In this document: piece after piece, positions 25,398-34,814 of the stretch
How the letters are laid out: each line of letters opens with the position of its first letter
Numbering within the stretch: the stretch's first letter is position 1
NCBI RefSeq assembly: GCF_900199185.1
Contig: NZ_OBMI01000002.1
Coordinates: 558,001-622,000 of the forward strand
DNA: 64,000 bases
Direction: 5' to 3'
DNA from: Sphingomonas guangdongensis
GTDB lineage: Bacteria; Pseudomonadota; Alphaproteobacteria; Sphingomonadales; Sphingomonadaceae
Program-made: the position numbers and the translations under genes
The notes under the pieces: generated by a model
The model's database searches: none
The model's input: only the letters and a program-made list of their open reading frames with translations
What the model was told of the DNA's origin: nothing

Positions 25398-26386
25398 TCC
25401 GCCTGATCGCCGGCGGCTATGAGGAGGCGGGTGCGGCCGGCCTTTATCCGCTGGTGCTCGAGGCCGGTTCGCTCAGGGTCGAGCCGCCTGTGGCGGGGAT
25501 CAACAACGTATCGGGCGGCCTTCGCGTACCGGGCACGAACCGGTGGTACGTCGTGGAGGAGCGCGCCGGCCGCGTTCTGCTGATCGACGGTGACGGCGGC
25601 TGGCAGGTGATCGCCGCTGGCGAGTCCGGCGGCGACGGACCGTGCCACCTGGCGCTTGCTCCCGACGGCCGCGCGCTCGCGGCCGCCAATTACGACAGCG
25701 GCGATGTCGCGGTGCTGACCATCGGAGAGGATGGGCTGCCGAGCCGGTCGAGTGCCCATCGCGCGGTCGGCAGCGGTCTGGATGCCGAGCGGCAAGGTGG
25801 GCCGCACGCGCACTGGGTCGGTTACGGCCGCGACGGGCGGCTCTACGCGACCGATCTTGGTGTCGACCGCGTCCTCGCCTTCGCCGATGCCCACATGGCC
25901 GAGGCGAGCGTCGCCTTTGCCGCGCCGGCGGGCAGTGGACCTCGCCAGATCGCCTTTCATCCGGTACTTCCGCGAGCCTATCTGGTGAGCGAGCTAGCCT
26001 CTACGCTAACCGTTCTGGATTGTAGCGCGGAGCAGTGGCGAGCAGTTGCGACGCTCTCGACGCTGCCTGCCGGCATCCGCACCGAAAGCCTGGGCGGCGC
26101 GATGGCGATCGATGCAGTCGGCACCCGCCTGTACGTCACCAATCGCGGACACGACAGCGTTGCCACCTTCGCGCTCGACCGCCGCGGTGATGCGGCGGTG
26201 CATGGGCACGTTTCAAGTGGTGGCCGCTCACCCCGCTACCTGCTGCTCTGCGGCGATCAGTTGCTCGTCGCGCACGAGCAGGCGGGCGGCGTCACGCTGC
26301 TGCCGATCGGGGCGGACGGTCTGCCGCAAACGGTGATCGCGCGGGCGGACGTGCCCGGCGCCGCTTTCCTGGGAGTTGTTGACTGA
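25394..26386 (+). CDS. beta-propeller lactonase family protein (6-phosphogluconolactonase-like)
   Basis: 330 residues, cytoplasmic in appearance. Repeated propeller blades are visible (for example CHLALAPDGRALAAANYDSG, GRLYATDLGVDRVLAF, AIDAVGTRLYVTNRGHDSV), as in the YbhE/Pgl seven-bladed lactonases. These hydrolyse sugar lactones such as 6-phosphogluconolactone or aldonolactones. It overlaps the SDR remnant upstream (ATGA) and the alcohol dehydrogenase downstream (TGATG). This suggests an operon for oxidation of a sugar or sugar acid: transport, dehydrogenation, lactone opening, second dehydrogenation. It is the only gene of the four without a visible lesion. Confidence 0.85.
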   Translation: MIRLIAGGYEEAGAAGLYPLVLEAGSLRVEPPVAGINNVSGGLRVPGTNRWYVVEERAGRVLLIDGDGGWQVIAAGESGGDGPCHLALAPDGRALAAANYDSGDVAVLTIGEDGLPSRSSAHRAVGSGLDAERQGGPHAHWVGYGRDGRLYATDLGVDRVLAFADAHMAEASVAFAAPAGSGPRQIAFHPVLPRAYLVSELASTLTVLDCSAEQWRAVATLSTLPAGIRTESLGGAMAIDAVGTRLYVTNRGHDSVATFALDRRGDAAVHGHVSSGGRSPRYLLLCGDQLLVAHEQAGGVTLLPIGADGLPQTVIARADVPGAAFLGVVD

Positions 26387-27436
26387 TGAAGGCTGTGCTC
26401 AAGACCGCCGATGGCCGCTTCACCATCGAGCAGGTGGACGATCCTTCGCTGCCCGCGGCCGACTGGGTCAAGGAGCGGGTGCGGGTCGCCGGAATCTGCG
26501 GCACCGACCTGCGCCACTGGAAGAAGCCGGAAGGCGAGCTGCGCTGCTGCATCATGGGGCATGAGTTGGCCGGCGAGGTCGTGGAGGTCGGTGCGGACGT
26601 GACCCGTGTCGAGGTGGGAGACCGGGTGCTGGTCGAATCGGTGCTCGGCCGCGGCCACTGTGAGTGGTGCCGTGTGCAGCAGTATAATCGCTGTCCCGAC
26701 CTCTACCCGACCCGCCGTGCCAGCGTGTCGCGCGCCTATGCCGAATATGTCGTCGGGCCCGAGCACAAGTTCTATCGCCTGCCGGACGAGATCGGGTTCG
26801 AGGAGGCCGCCCTGCTCGACACTTACGCCGTATGCCTCCACGCGCAGCACCTGTCGGGGCTGACGATCAACGCGAAGGTTGCGATCATCGGGGCCGGGCC
26901 GATCGGCTGGGGCAGCTGATGCTGGCGAAGGCGAGCGGCGCCGACGTCGCGATCATCGACACTGTCGCCCACTCGCTGGAGGTCGCGCGGGTGCTCGGCG
27001 CCGACCTGACGATCAGGTCTGACGCGGAGGACGCGGCGGCAGCGGTCCGGTCGTTCACCGACGGGCGCGGCGCCGACGTGGTGTTCGAATGCGCGGGCGG
27101 CGTGTCGATGCCCCAGACGCTGCCGCTAGCAACGCAGCTCGCGCGGCGCGGCGGGAAGGTGGTGATCGTCGGCGGCTTCGACGCGGGAAGACGAGCATCG
27201 CGCTGGAGTGGCAGCGCATGCAGATGTCGGAGATCACGCTGATCCCGACTGCGAGCTTCGCCTTTCACGACATCTACCCCGAGCAGGGCGAAGTGCTGGA
27301 GCTGCTCCGCCGCGGCAAGCTCAGCACCGCACCGCTGATCACCCACCGCTTCCCGCTCGACCGCATCAATAAGGCGTTTGACGTCGCGCAGGCCAAGGAG
27401 GAGACCGGCGCTATCTTCGTCTGCCTAGAGATCTAG
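26386..27436 (+). pseudogene. zinc-dependent alcohol/polyol dehydrogenase with two frameshifts
   Basis: Reassembled across three frames, the protein is about 349 residues of the sorbitol/threonine dehydrogenase type. Catalytic-zinc ligands appear in GICGTD and GHELAGE, structural-zinc Cys in HCEWC and RC. The Rossmann motif starts VAIIGAGPIG, after which a missing base near 26906 shifts the frame into LGQLMLAKASGA. A second missing base near 27187 separates VIVGGFDAG from KTSIALEWQRMQ. Restoring one C at each place gives a seamless family match, so the gene is either recently inactivated or carries sequencing errors. Its stop shares the palindrome CTAG (27433-27436) with the convergent penicillin acylase. 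Confidence 0.8.
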
Positions 27437-29745
27437 CGTCGGGGCTCCAGCCGGATCACCTGCTCCGCCACCGCATTGACCGCCGCGCGCGAGAAGGAGA
27501 GGGGAGCGTACTGCCCGCTGAGCCAGCCCGGGAGCTGATCGCGGTAGTGCGGGCTGTCCGGATCGCCCGACAGTCCCGGCATGTTGAGGAAGCGTGACGC
27601 GTCCCAGTTGCCGACATCCATGACCATCCGCACCGATGCACCGTGTACCGCGGCGAAGCTGCTGCCACGATAGCCGGTGACTCCGGGCGTGCTCGACGAG
27701 CCGGAGACCGCGACGGGTCCGATCCGCATCTTGGCCGCGAGATCGGGCGGGGCGAGCGAGGCAACCGCCGGCTTCAGATCGAGCGTGTGGAGCCGTTCCC
27801 AGCGCCACTCGGTCATGTCCGGCCCGAGCAACCGGGTGAGCTGCGCCACCGTCGCCTCAAGGCTGTCGGTGAGCACCGCGCGCACCGCGGCGTTCGGGTC
27901 GGGCCCGAGGAGCAAGTCACGTGTCTCCAGCACGCGCAGCGCTGCGTCCGGCGAGTGCGCGTCGAGGATCGGCGTGAGCACCGGCGCCACCCGCACTACC
28001 AGCGTCTGGCTGAGGTGCTGCGTCACCCAAGTTTCGTAGATCGCGGCCGCAGCACTGTCGGCGCGGACGTCGCCGTTCCAGCCGCGCACCAGCGCGAGCG
28101 CCGCACGGCTCCGGTCGCTGCGCGGCTCGACCTGGTCGAGCAGGGCGCGCAGGCGAGCGGAGAGGAAGCTGACCGTGTCGTTCTGGAGCGCCGCCGCGTC
28201 ATCCACCGACATGGTGCTGTCGGCGGCGAGCACCTGCGAAATGCGGTCGATGCGGCTGCGATCCGCCCACTCGTAGCCCGCCGGCTCGGCGCCCGCCGGC
28301 TGGTTCATCTCGTTGGCGGTCGCGAGCCAGCCCGCGACCGGGTTGCGCACCTGCGGCAGGTCGCGGCGGAAGCCCTGCCAGTCGTAACGACCGTCGCCCG
28401 GGACCGGCAGCAACCCGTCCGATCCTCGTCGCTGCGGGGCTAGGCCGCTTGCGATCCAGCCCGTCTCTCCGCTCACGTCCGCCCAGACGAGGTTGAGCGG
28501 CGGCGTGCCCCAATGCGCGGCGGCGCGCGCGAAATCGCTCCAGCTCTTCGCGCTGGCGAGCCACGACGCGGCGGCGTAGCCCGATGCGCCCGGCTCCATC
28601 CAAACCGTTCGGAGCGAAAAGCCGCGGCCGGCCGCGGCGTCCTGCTTCAGCACGGGGCCGGCGTGAGTGAACTTCAACGTGACGGCGACGGCCCGGCCGC
28701 TCTTCACCGGGATCACCTCCCGCACCGTCCTCATCCGCCGCCAGCCGCCCTTGTAGCGGTACTCGTCGGGGCGACCGGGACGCAGGTCGTGGACCTGCAA
28801 ATCCTCCTGATCGGTGTTGAAGATGGTGAGCCCGAAAGCCGCGCGGTCATTATGCCCGAACGACACGCCCGGCACCGCCGGCTCGCCCGCGCCGATCAGC
28901 GACAGTCCCGGTGCCTCCAGATGCACCACGTAGCGGATGCTCGGCACCTGGAGCGCGCGGTGCGGATCGTTCGCCAGGATCGGGCGCCCGGTGGCCGTGC
29001 GGCGGCCGGCGACGACCCAGTTGTTGGAGCCGTCGGACAGGCCCGCGGCGGGCGCGGTCACGCCGGCGAAGCTCACCTCCTGGGTCGCGAGCATGTAGTC
29101 GGCGAGCACGTCCGCGGTGACGACGCACGGGTCGAGCCCGGCGGGCAACACCGGCCTGTGTTCCGGATAGAGCCGCACCCGCAGCCGATCCGCGTCGATC
29201 CCGGCGGCGCAGGCGACGCGCGCGCGCAGCACTTCGTTCTTGGCGTTGCTGACCAGCGTGTTGCTGCGGATGCGGACGGCGTCGGTCGCGTCCCAGCGCT
29301 CGGGACGGCTACCGGTCAGGCGGAACTCGGGAGGCAGGGGGCGGGTGCCCGCCAGCACCTCGTCCACGTACGCGTTGATCCCGGCGGCGAAGGCGGCGTA
29401 CCGCGCCTGACTGCCGGGTGCGTAGCGCGTCCACTCCGCCGCCATCGATCCGCGGTAGAGGAACAGCCGTGCGGCGCGGTCCTGCCTCACATAGGCGGGT
29501 CCGAAGCTGGCCGACAGCCGCCCGAGCCCGCGCTTGCGCCACAGGTCGATCTGCCACAGCCGGTCGCGCGCGACGTTGTAGCCCTGAAGGAAATAGGCGT
29601 CGCGCTCGCTGGCGGCATAGATGTGGGCGAGGCCGTGGCGGTCGACCACGATCTCCGCCGGCGCGGCGAGCCCGGCGACCTGACGCTGCTCGGTTGCGGG
29701 CTGGGCGGTGGCGATCTGCGCTGGCGGGGCAGGCGAAAGAAGCAA
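27433..29745 (-). CDS. penicillin acylase family protein (Ntn hydrolase)
   Basis: 770 residues. The precursor layout is an alpha chain (to about 239), then the nucleophile Ser240 in SDGSNNWVVAG, which becomes the N-terminus of the beta chain after autocleavage. DPHRALQVPSIRY and the downstream NDRAAFG block fit the family. Members cleave amides such as beta-lactams, N-acyl homoserine lactones or acyl-peptides in the periplasm. The only start within reach is TTG 29745 since an in-frame stop lies four codons upstream. The N-terminus LLLSPAPPAQIATAQ looks like the end of a signal peptide whose beginning is missing. A dispersed repeat begins 23 bp upstream, so the 5' end may have been lost. Confidence 0.88.
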   Translation of the reverse strand: MLLSPAPPAQIATAQPATEQRQVAGLAAPAEIVVDRHGLAHIYAASERDAYFLQGYNVARDRLWQIDLWRKRGLGRLSASFGPAYVRQDRAARLFLYRGSMAAEWTRYAPGSQARYAAFAAGINAYVDEVLAGTRPLPPEFRLTGSRPERWDATDAVRIRSNTLVSNAKNEVLRARVACAAGIDADRLRVRLYPEHRPVLPAGLDPCVVTADVLADYMLATQEVSFAGVTAPAAGLSDGSNNWVVAGRRTATGRPILANDPHRALQVPSIRYVVHLEAPGLSLIGAGEPAVPGVSFGHNDRAAFGLTIFNTDQEDLQVHDLRPGRPDEYRYKGGWRRMRTVREVIPVKSGRAVAVTLKFTHAGPVLKQDAAAGRGFSLRTVWMEPGASGYAAASWLASAKSWSDFARAAAHWGTPPLNLVWADVSGETGWIASGLAPQRRGSDGLLPVPGDGRYDWQGFRRDLPQVRNPVAGWLATANEMNQPAGAEPAGYEWADRSRIDRISQVLAADSTMSVDDAAALQNDTVSFLSARLRALLDQVEPRSDRSRAALALVRGWNGDVRADSAAAAIYETWVTQHLSQTLVVRVAPVLTPILDAHSPDAALRVLETRDLLLGPDPNAAVRAVLTDSLEATVAQLTRLLGPDMTEWRWERLHTLDLKPAVASLAPPDLAAKMRIGPVAVSGSSSTPGVTGYRGSSFAAVHGASVRMVMDVGNWDASRFLNMPGLSGDPDSPHYRDQLPGWLSGQYAPLSFSRAAVNAVAEQVIRLEPRR

Positions 29746-29767
29746 AGAGATGACCTACAACGAGGAA

Positions 29768-29870
29768 CCGTCACCCCAGCGCAGGCTGGGGTCCATGTCT
29801 GCATCGATCTGGCGCAACGTCACCGATCACGCGCAACAGACATGGATGCCAGCCTCCGCGGGCATGGCGG
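29768..29870. repeat. dispersed inverted repeat, copy 1
   Basis: The left block CCGTCACCCCAGCGCAGG continues to CCATGTCTG (29793-29801). The right block begins with the complement CAGACATGG (29837-29845) and goes on ATGCCAGCCTCCGCGGGCAT. Two further copies with the same order of blocks lie at 45491-45590 and, more diverged, at 59613-59695. The GGCTGGGGT and GCCAGCCTCCGC parts each form small hairpins. It lies directly upstream of the penicillin acylase start. Confidence 0.75.
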
Positions 29871-29887
29871 GAAGGGCGACGTTTGGG

Positions 29888-31997
29888 TCACCCAGCCACA
29901 CCCAGCTGTTGGAGCATGAACGCCTGCCACTCGGCGTCCTGGCGAAAGCGTTCGAAGCGACCCGACTTGCCGCCATGCCCGGCCTCCATGTTGACCCGGA
30001 ACAGCAGCGGATTGCGGTCGGTCTTTCGCTCGCGCAGGCGCGCCACCCACTTGGCGGGCTCGTAATACTGGACCTGGCTGTCCCACAGCCCGGTGCCGAC
30101 GAAAAGCGCCGGATACGCCTTGGCCGCGACATTGTCGTAGGGCGAGTAGCTCAGCATGTAGTTATAGTATTCCTTCTGCGCCGGGTTGCCCCATTCGTCA
30201 TATTCGAAGGTGGTGAGCGGGATCGACGCGTCGAGCATCGTAGTCACGACGTCCACGAACGGCACCTGCGCGATCATCACCTTGTAGTCGGCGGGCGCCA
30301 TGTTCGCGACCGCCCCCATCAGCAGGCCGCCGGCCGAACCGCCGAGCGCCGCGACCCGGTCCTTCGCGACGTACTTTTGCGCGACCAGGTAGCGGGTGAC
30401 GTCGATAAAGTCGGTGAAGCTGTTCTTCTTGTTGAGCAGGTGGCCGTCGTCGTACCAGCCGCGCCCCATCTCCTGCCCGCCGCGGATGTGCGCGATCGCG
30501 TATACCATGCCGCGGTCGAGAAGCGGGATCATGTCGGGGCGAAGCGACGGATCGGTCGAGCTGCCGTAGCTGCCATAGGCGTACTGGAGCATCGCGGCGG
30601 TGCCGTCGCGCTTGAATCCCTTCTTGTACGCAAGCGATACGGGCACCCGCGTCCCATCCCGGGCCGGCACCCAGACCCGCTCAGTGACGTAGTTCGCCGG
30701 GTCGTAGCTGGGCACCGGCGTGACCTTCAGCGTGCGGCGCTCACCGGTTAGCGCGTTGACCTCGAACGTCGTCGTCGGGGTGACCAGCGACGAATAGCTG
30801 TAGCGCACCCAAGGGGTGTCCGGCTCCTCGTTGACCGACAGGCCCATGCGATAGGCGGGCTCGTCCGCCTTGACCGGGAGCGACTTGCCCGCGTCGGTCA
30901 GCAGGCGGATCTGGCGGTTGCCGCCCTCGCGCTGGTCGATCGCGACGAAGCCGTTGAAGGGCTTGAAGCTTTCGATGAACACCCCGTCGCTCGCCGGCGT
31001 CAGGTCGCGCCAGGCGGCCGTGCCCCTCGCCATGTCGGCGTCGGCGACCGTCACCAGCTTGTAGTTCTTGGCGCCCCGATTGGTGCGGATGATCCAGCGG
31101 TTGCCGAGGTGGTCGGCGTCGTACTTGTGGTCGCGGGCACGCGGCGCGACGAGGGTAAAGGCACCGGGCGTCGCCGCCGGGGTGCAGCGCTGCTCGTCGC
31201 TGACGGTGCTGCCGACGCCGATGCAGATGTACCTGTCGTCGGTGGTCCGCGCGATCCCCATAGAGAAGGTGTCGTCCCTCTCCTCATAGTGCAGCGTGTC
31301 GGCGCTCGCCGGCGTGCCGAGCACGTGCGATTTGACGCGGTAGCCGCGCAGCGTCGTCGGGTCCTTTTCGACGTAGAAGATCGTCCGGTTGTCGTCCGCC
31401 CAGACCAGGTTCGGCTCGATGTTGGACAGGGTATCCGCCATCACCGTGCCGGTCGCGATGTCCTTGACCTTGAGCACGTACTGACGGCGACCGACCGTGT
31501 CCTCCGCCCAGGCGACCAGCCGGTTGTCCGGGCTTACCGCATAGTTGCTCAGCGCAAAAAAAGCTCTTGCCTGCGGCCATCTTGGGCTGGTCGAACAGCA
31601 CCTCCGCCGTGGCGGTCGCCGAGCCGCGGCGCCGCTCGATCACCGGGTAGTTGGCGCCGGTGTCGAAGCGCGACTGATACCAGTAGCCGTCCTTCTGGAA
31701 CGGCACGGAGCTGTCGTCCTGTTTGATGTGGCCGATCGTCTCCGCGTAGAGCTTCTCCTGGATCGGCTTCAGGGCCGCGAGCTGCGCGTCGGCATAGGCG
31801 TTCTCTGCGGAGAGATACGCGATCATCTCCGGGTTCTTGCGGGTGTCGTCGCGCAGCCAGTAATAGTCGTCGGCGCGAGCGCCGTTGGGCGACGTGACCT
31901 CGTACGGCTTCTTGATCGCGCGCGGCGGGGCGGGTTCCTGCGCCATGAGCGGAGCGATCGCGGTGAGAGCGAAACCGGCCAGAAGCAGTGCGCGCAT
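29888..31997 (-). pseudogene. prolyl oligopeptidase family serine peptidase (S9A), frameshifted
   Basis: From ATG 31997 the first frame has a signal peptide (ending APLMAQ) and a propeller start (RADDYYWLRDDTRKNPEMIA). At a run of seven T (minus strand; A run 31557-31563) the homology jumps frame: KSFF should continue ALSN and then into YVLKVKDIATGTVMADTLSN. Six T would restore the frame. The second frame carries the hydrolase domain with the nucleophile in GGSAGG, GLWDSQVQY (Asp) and AGHGG (His). The intact protein would be about 700 residues, a periplasmic oligopeptidase (S9A) cleaving after Pro. Homopolymer length makes a sequencing error or a slippage site plausible. Confidence 0.85.
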
Positions 31998-32122
31998 TAT
32001 GTGGTCCCCCGAAGTGCCGCGTGCGATGCTAGCGCGATCGCGCCGCCGCTCAAGCCGGATCGCTTGGCAAGCCGCCAACTGCCGCTAAGCTGCTGCACAG
32101 CGCTCGGGTGGGGGATCGATAG

Positions 32123-34783
32123 ATGAGGAAGTTGGTGGCGGCGGCGCTCGGCTGCGCGCTGGCGATGGTCGCGACCGCCGCGGGCGCGCAGGACTTCTAT
32201 CCCGGTGCCGACTATGACCCCGCGATCCCCGCGCCCGAAAGCGTGATCGGTCACCGGATCGGCGACGCGCTTACTCCGTCCGCGGACATCGCCCGCTACT
32301 TCCAGGCGCTGCACGACGCCGCGCCGACCCGGGTCGTCACCGGCGAGTACGGCAGGACGTGGGAAGGCCGCCCGCTCGTCTGGGCGGCGGTGAGTTCGCC
32401 CGAGAACATCGCGCGGCTGGAGGAGATCCGCGCCAACGCCCGCGCGCTCGCCGACCCGCGTCGCACCGGTGCCGCCGCAGCGCAGGGGATCATCGCGCGC
32501 CAGCCGGTCATCGTCGAGCTCGCCTACTCCATCCACGGGAACGAGGTGAGCCCGGCCGAGGCGGCGATGGCCGCCGCGCGTCACCTGCTCGCCGCGCGCG
32601 GTGATCCGCGCGTCGCGGCGATGTTGCAGAACGCGGTGGTGCTGTTCCTGCCCGCGCAGAACCCGGACGGCCGTGACCGCTTCATCGCCGGCTGGGCGGC
32701 GGCGCACGGCCTGGCGGTGGACGACGATCCGCTCTCGGCCGAGCGGTCGGAGCCGTGGCCGTCGGGCCGCTTCAACCACTATCTCTTCGATCTCAACCGC
32801 GATTTCTTCGCGCAGACTCAGCCGGAAACGCGCGGGCACACGCAGCTCTCGCTCGAGTGGCGGCCGCAGGTGGTGGTCGACGCGCACGAAATGGGGACGG
32901 ACGAGACCTTCTTCTTCCCGCCCGAGGCCAACCCCAAGAACCCGCTGCTGCCGGAAGCGCAGGTCCGCTCCCGTGACCTGTTCGGTCGCGCCAACGCCGC
33001 GGCGTTCGATCGCGCCGGCCTGCCGTACTTCACCCGCGAGACCTACGACGCCTATTACCCGGGCTACGGCGACAACTGGCCGAGCTATCTCGGCGCCGTC
33101 TCCATGACCTATGAGCAGGGCTCGCCGCGTGGCGTGGCCGGGCGGCGTGCGACGGGCGAGATCGTGACTCTCCGCGATGCGGCGCGGGCACACTTCCTTG
33201 CCTCGCTCACCACGATCGAGACTGCCGCCGCCAACCGGGAGCGGCTGCTCTCCGACTATCGCGCGAGTGTCGCCGGGATCGTGGAGGAGGGGCGCAAGGC
33301 GGGCACCTGGCTGCTCGCCCGCGGGCAGGACGGGGCAACCGCCGATGCGCTCGCTGCGCTGCTCGCACGGCAGGGGGTGGAGGTGAGCCGCGCCGATGCC
33401 GGCTTTACCGCGTGCGGACGGAGCTACGCCGCGGGCAGCTACGTCATCGACCTCGCCCAGCCGCACGGCCGGCTGGTGCAGGTGCTGCTCGATCCCAAGC
33501 TCGGGCTGCGCCCCGACTTCCTGGCGGAGCAGGAGCGCCGCCGCGCCAAGAAGCTGCCGCCGGAACTCTACGACATTACCGCCTGGTCGCTGCCCGCGAC
33601 CTTCAACGTCGCCGCGGCCCGCTGCGGCGCGCGGCCGCGGGTGGCGCTGGCGCCGGTCGACAGCGGGGTGCGTCCGGGTACGGTGACGGTCGCCGCCGCG
33701 CCGGTCGCGTACCTGGTGCCCGCCGACAGCAACGCGACGCGCCTGCTGTCGCACGCCTTGCAGGACGGGCTGAAGCTGCGGGGCACGACCAAGCCGTTCA
33801 CGCTCGGCGCCCGGCGCTACCCGGCGGGCACGCTGATGCTCCAGCGCGCGGAGAACCCGGCGGACGTCGGCGAGCGGCTCGCGCGGCTCGCCGCGACGAC
33901 GGGTGCGGAGGTGGTCGGGATCGACGATAGCTGGGTGACCGACGGGCCGAGCCTTGGCTCCAGCTACACGCCGCGGCTGGTCGCGCCGCGGGTCGCGATG
34001 GCGTGGGGGGATCCGACCCGCAACGGCACGGGCGCGGCGCGCTGGCTGATCGAGCGCGGCTACGACTATCCCGTCACCGCGATACGCACCGATCGGCTGC
34101 GCAGCGCCGACCTGTCGCGCTACGACGTGCTGATCCTGCACGGCGGCGGCAACTACCGCCAGGTCTTGGGGGCGGACGGCATCGCCAACCTGCGCGGCTG
34201 GGTGCGGCGCGGCGGCGTGCTCGTAGCGGTCGGCGGCGCGGTGGCGACCGTGGCGGCGCCCGATGCCGAGCTGCTCGACACCCGGCTGGAGACGGCAGCG
34301 CTCGGCAAGGACGAGAAGAAGGACAAGCCGGACCCGAAGGAAGCGACCGTGCCCGGCACCCGCCTGACCAGCGACGCGGAGTATCAGGCGGCGCTCCGCC
34401 CCGACAAGCCGAGCCCGGACGAGGTGCCGGGCGTGCTCGCGCGCGCGGTGATCGACCCCGACCACTGGCTGAGCGCGGGCGTGCCGGCGGAGGTCAACCT
34501 GCTGGTCGACGGCAGTGACATCTATGCGCCGCTGAAGCTCGACCAGGGGATCAACGTCGCGCGTTTCAAGGGCGCGGACGAGCTGCTCGCCGCGGGCTAT
34601 CTGTGGGAGGAGAACCGCCGGCAGCTCGCGTACAAGCCGTTCGTGATGGTTGAGCCTGTGGGGCGCGGGCAGGTCATCGCCTTTACCCAGGACCCGACCG
34701 CGCGCGGCTTCCTACGCGGGCTCGACACGCTCTACATGAACGCGGTGCTCCGCGCGCCGAGCTTCACGGAGAAGGTGCGGTAG
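32123..34783 (+). CDS. exported M14-family zinc metallopeptidase
   Basis: 886 residues with a signal peptide (about 1-22, ending GAQ). Zinc ligands are His138 and Glu141 (SIHGNEVS) and a His in VVDAHEMGTDETFFFPP; the general base is probably Glu in SMTYEQGSPRG. A long C-terminal part contains repeated mixed alpha/beta folds and an amidotransferase-like LILHGGGNYRQ region. It is a paralogue of the 15.8-kb M14 gene, with different spacing and only family-level similarity. It lies divergent from the S9 peptidase (125 bp between starts) in the block of exported peptidases, supporting a role in periplasmic peptide breakdown. Confidence 0.9.
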   Translation: MRKLVAAALGCALAMVATAAGAQDFYPGADYDPAIPAPESVIGHRIGDALTPSADIARYFQALHDAAPTRVVTGEYGRTWEGRPLVWAAVSSPENIARLEEIRANARALADPRRTGAAAAQGIIARQPVIVELAYSIHGNEVSPAEAAMAAARHLLAARGDPRVAAMLQNAVVLFLPAQNPDGRDRFIAGWAAAHGLAVDDDPLSAERSEPWPSGRFNHYLFDLNRDFFAQTQPETRGHTQLSLEWRPQVVVDAHEMGTDETFFFPPEANPKNPLLPEAQVRSRDLFGRANAAAFDRAGLPYFTRETYDAYYPGYGDNWPSYLGAVSMTYEQGSPRGVAGRRATGEIVTLRDAARAHFLASLTTIETAAANRERLLSDYRASVAGIVEEGRKAGTWLLARGQDGATADALAALLARQGVEVSRADAGFTACGRSYAAGSYVIDLAQPHGRLVQVLLDPKLGLRPDFLAEQERRRAKKLPPELYDITAWSLPATFNVAAARCGARPRVALAPVDSGVRPGTVTVAAAPVAYLVPADSNATRLLSHALQDGLKLRGTTKPFTLGARRYPAGTLMLQRAENPADVGERLARLAATTGAEVVGIDDSWVTDGPSLGSSYTPRLVAPRVAMAWGDPTRNGTGAARWLIERGYDYPVTAIRTDRLRSADLSRYDVLILHGGGNYRQVLGADGIANLRGWVRRGGVLVAVGGAVATVAAPDAELLDTRLETAALGKDEKKDKPDPKEATVPGTRLTSDAEYQAALRPDKPSPDEVPGVLARAVIDPDHWLSAGVPAEVNLLVDGSDIYAPLKLDQGINVARFKGADELLAAGYLWEENRRQLAYKPFVMVEPVGRGQVIAFTQDPTARGFLRGLDTLYMNAVLRAPSFTEKVR

Positions 34784-34788
34784 CTTAA

Positions 34789-34812
34789 CTCCCCTCCCTT
34801 TGAGGGTGGGAG
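34789..34812. terminator. possible bidirectional terminator between convergent M14 and S41 genes
   Basis: An imperfect hairpin (CTCCC at 34789-34793 with GGGAG at 34808-34812, loop CTCCCTTTGAGGGT with further pairing) fills the 31 bp between two stop codons. There is no long T run on either side, so the call is tentative. Confidence 0.35.
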
Positions 34813-34814
34813 AC

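Noticed and set aside
31997..34465. Minus-strand open frame of 822 codons opposite the M14 peptidase gene
   Set aside because: Arg/His/Gly-rich composition and no family motifs; it is the antisense shadow of a GC-rich gene with clear M14 motifs on the plus strand.
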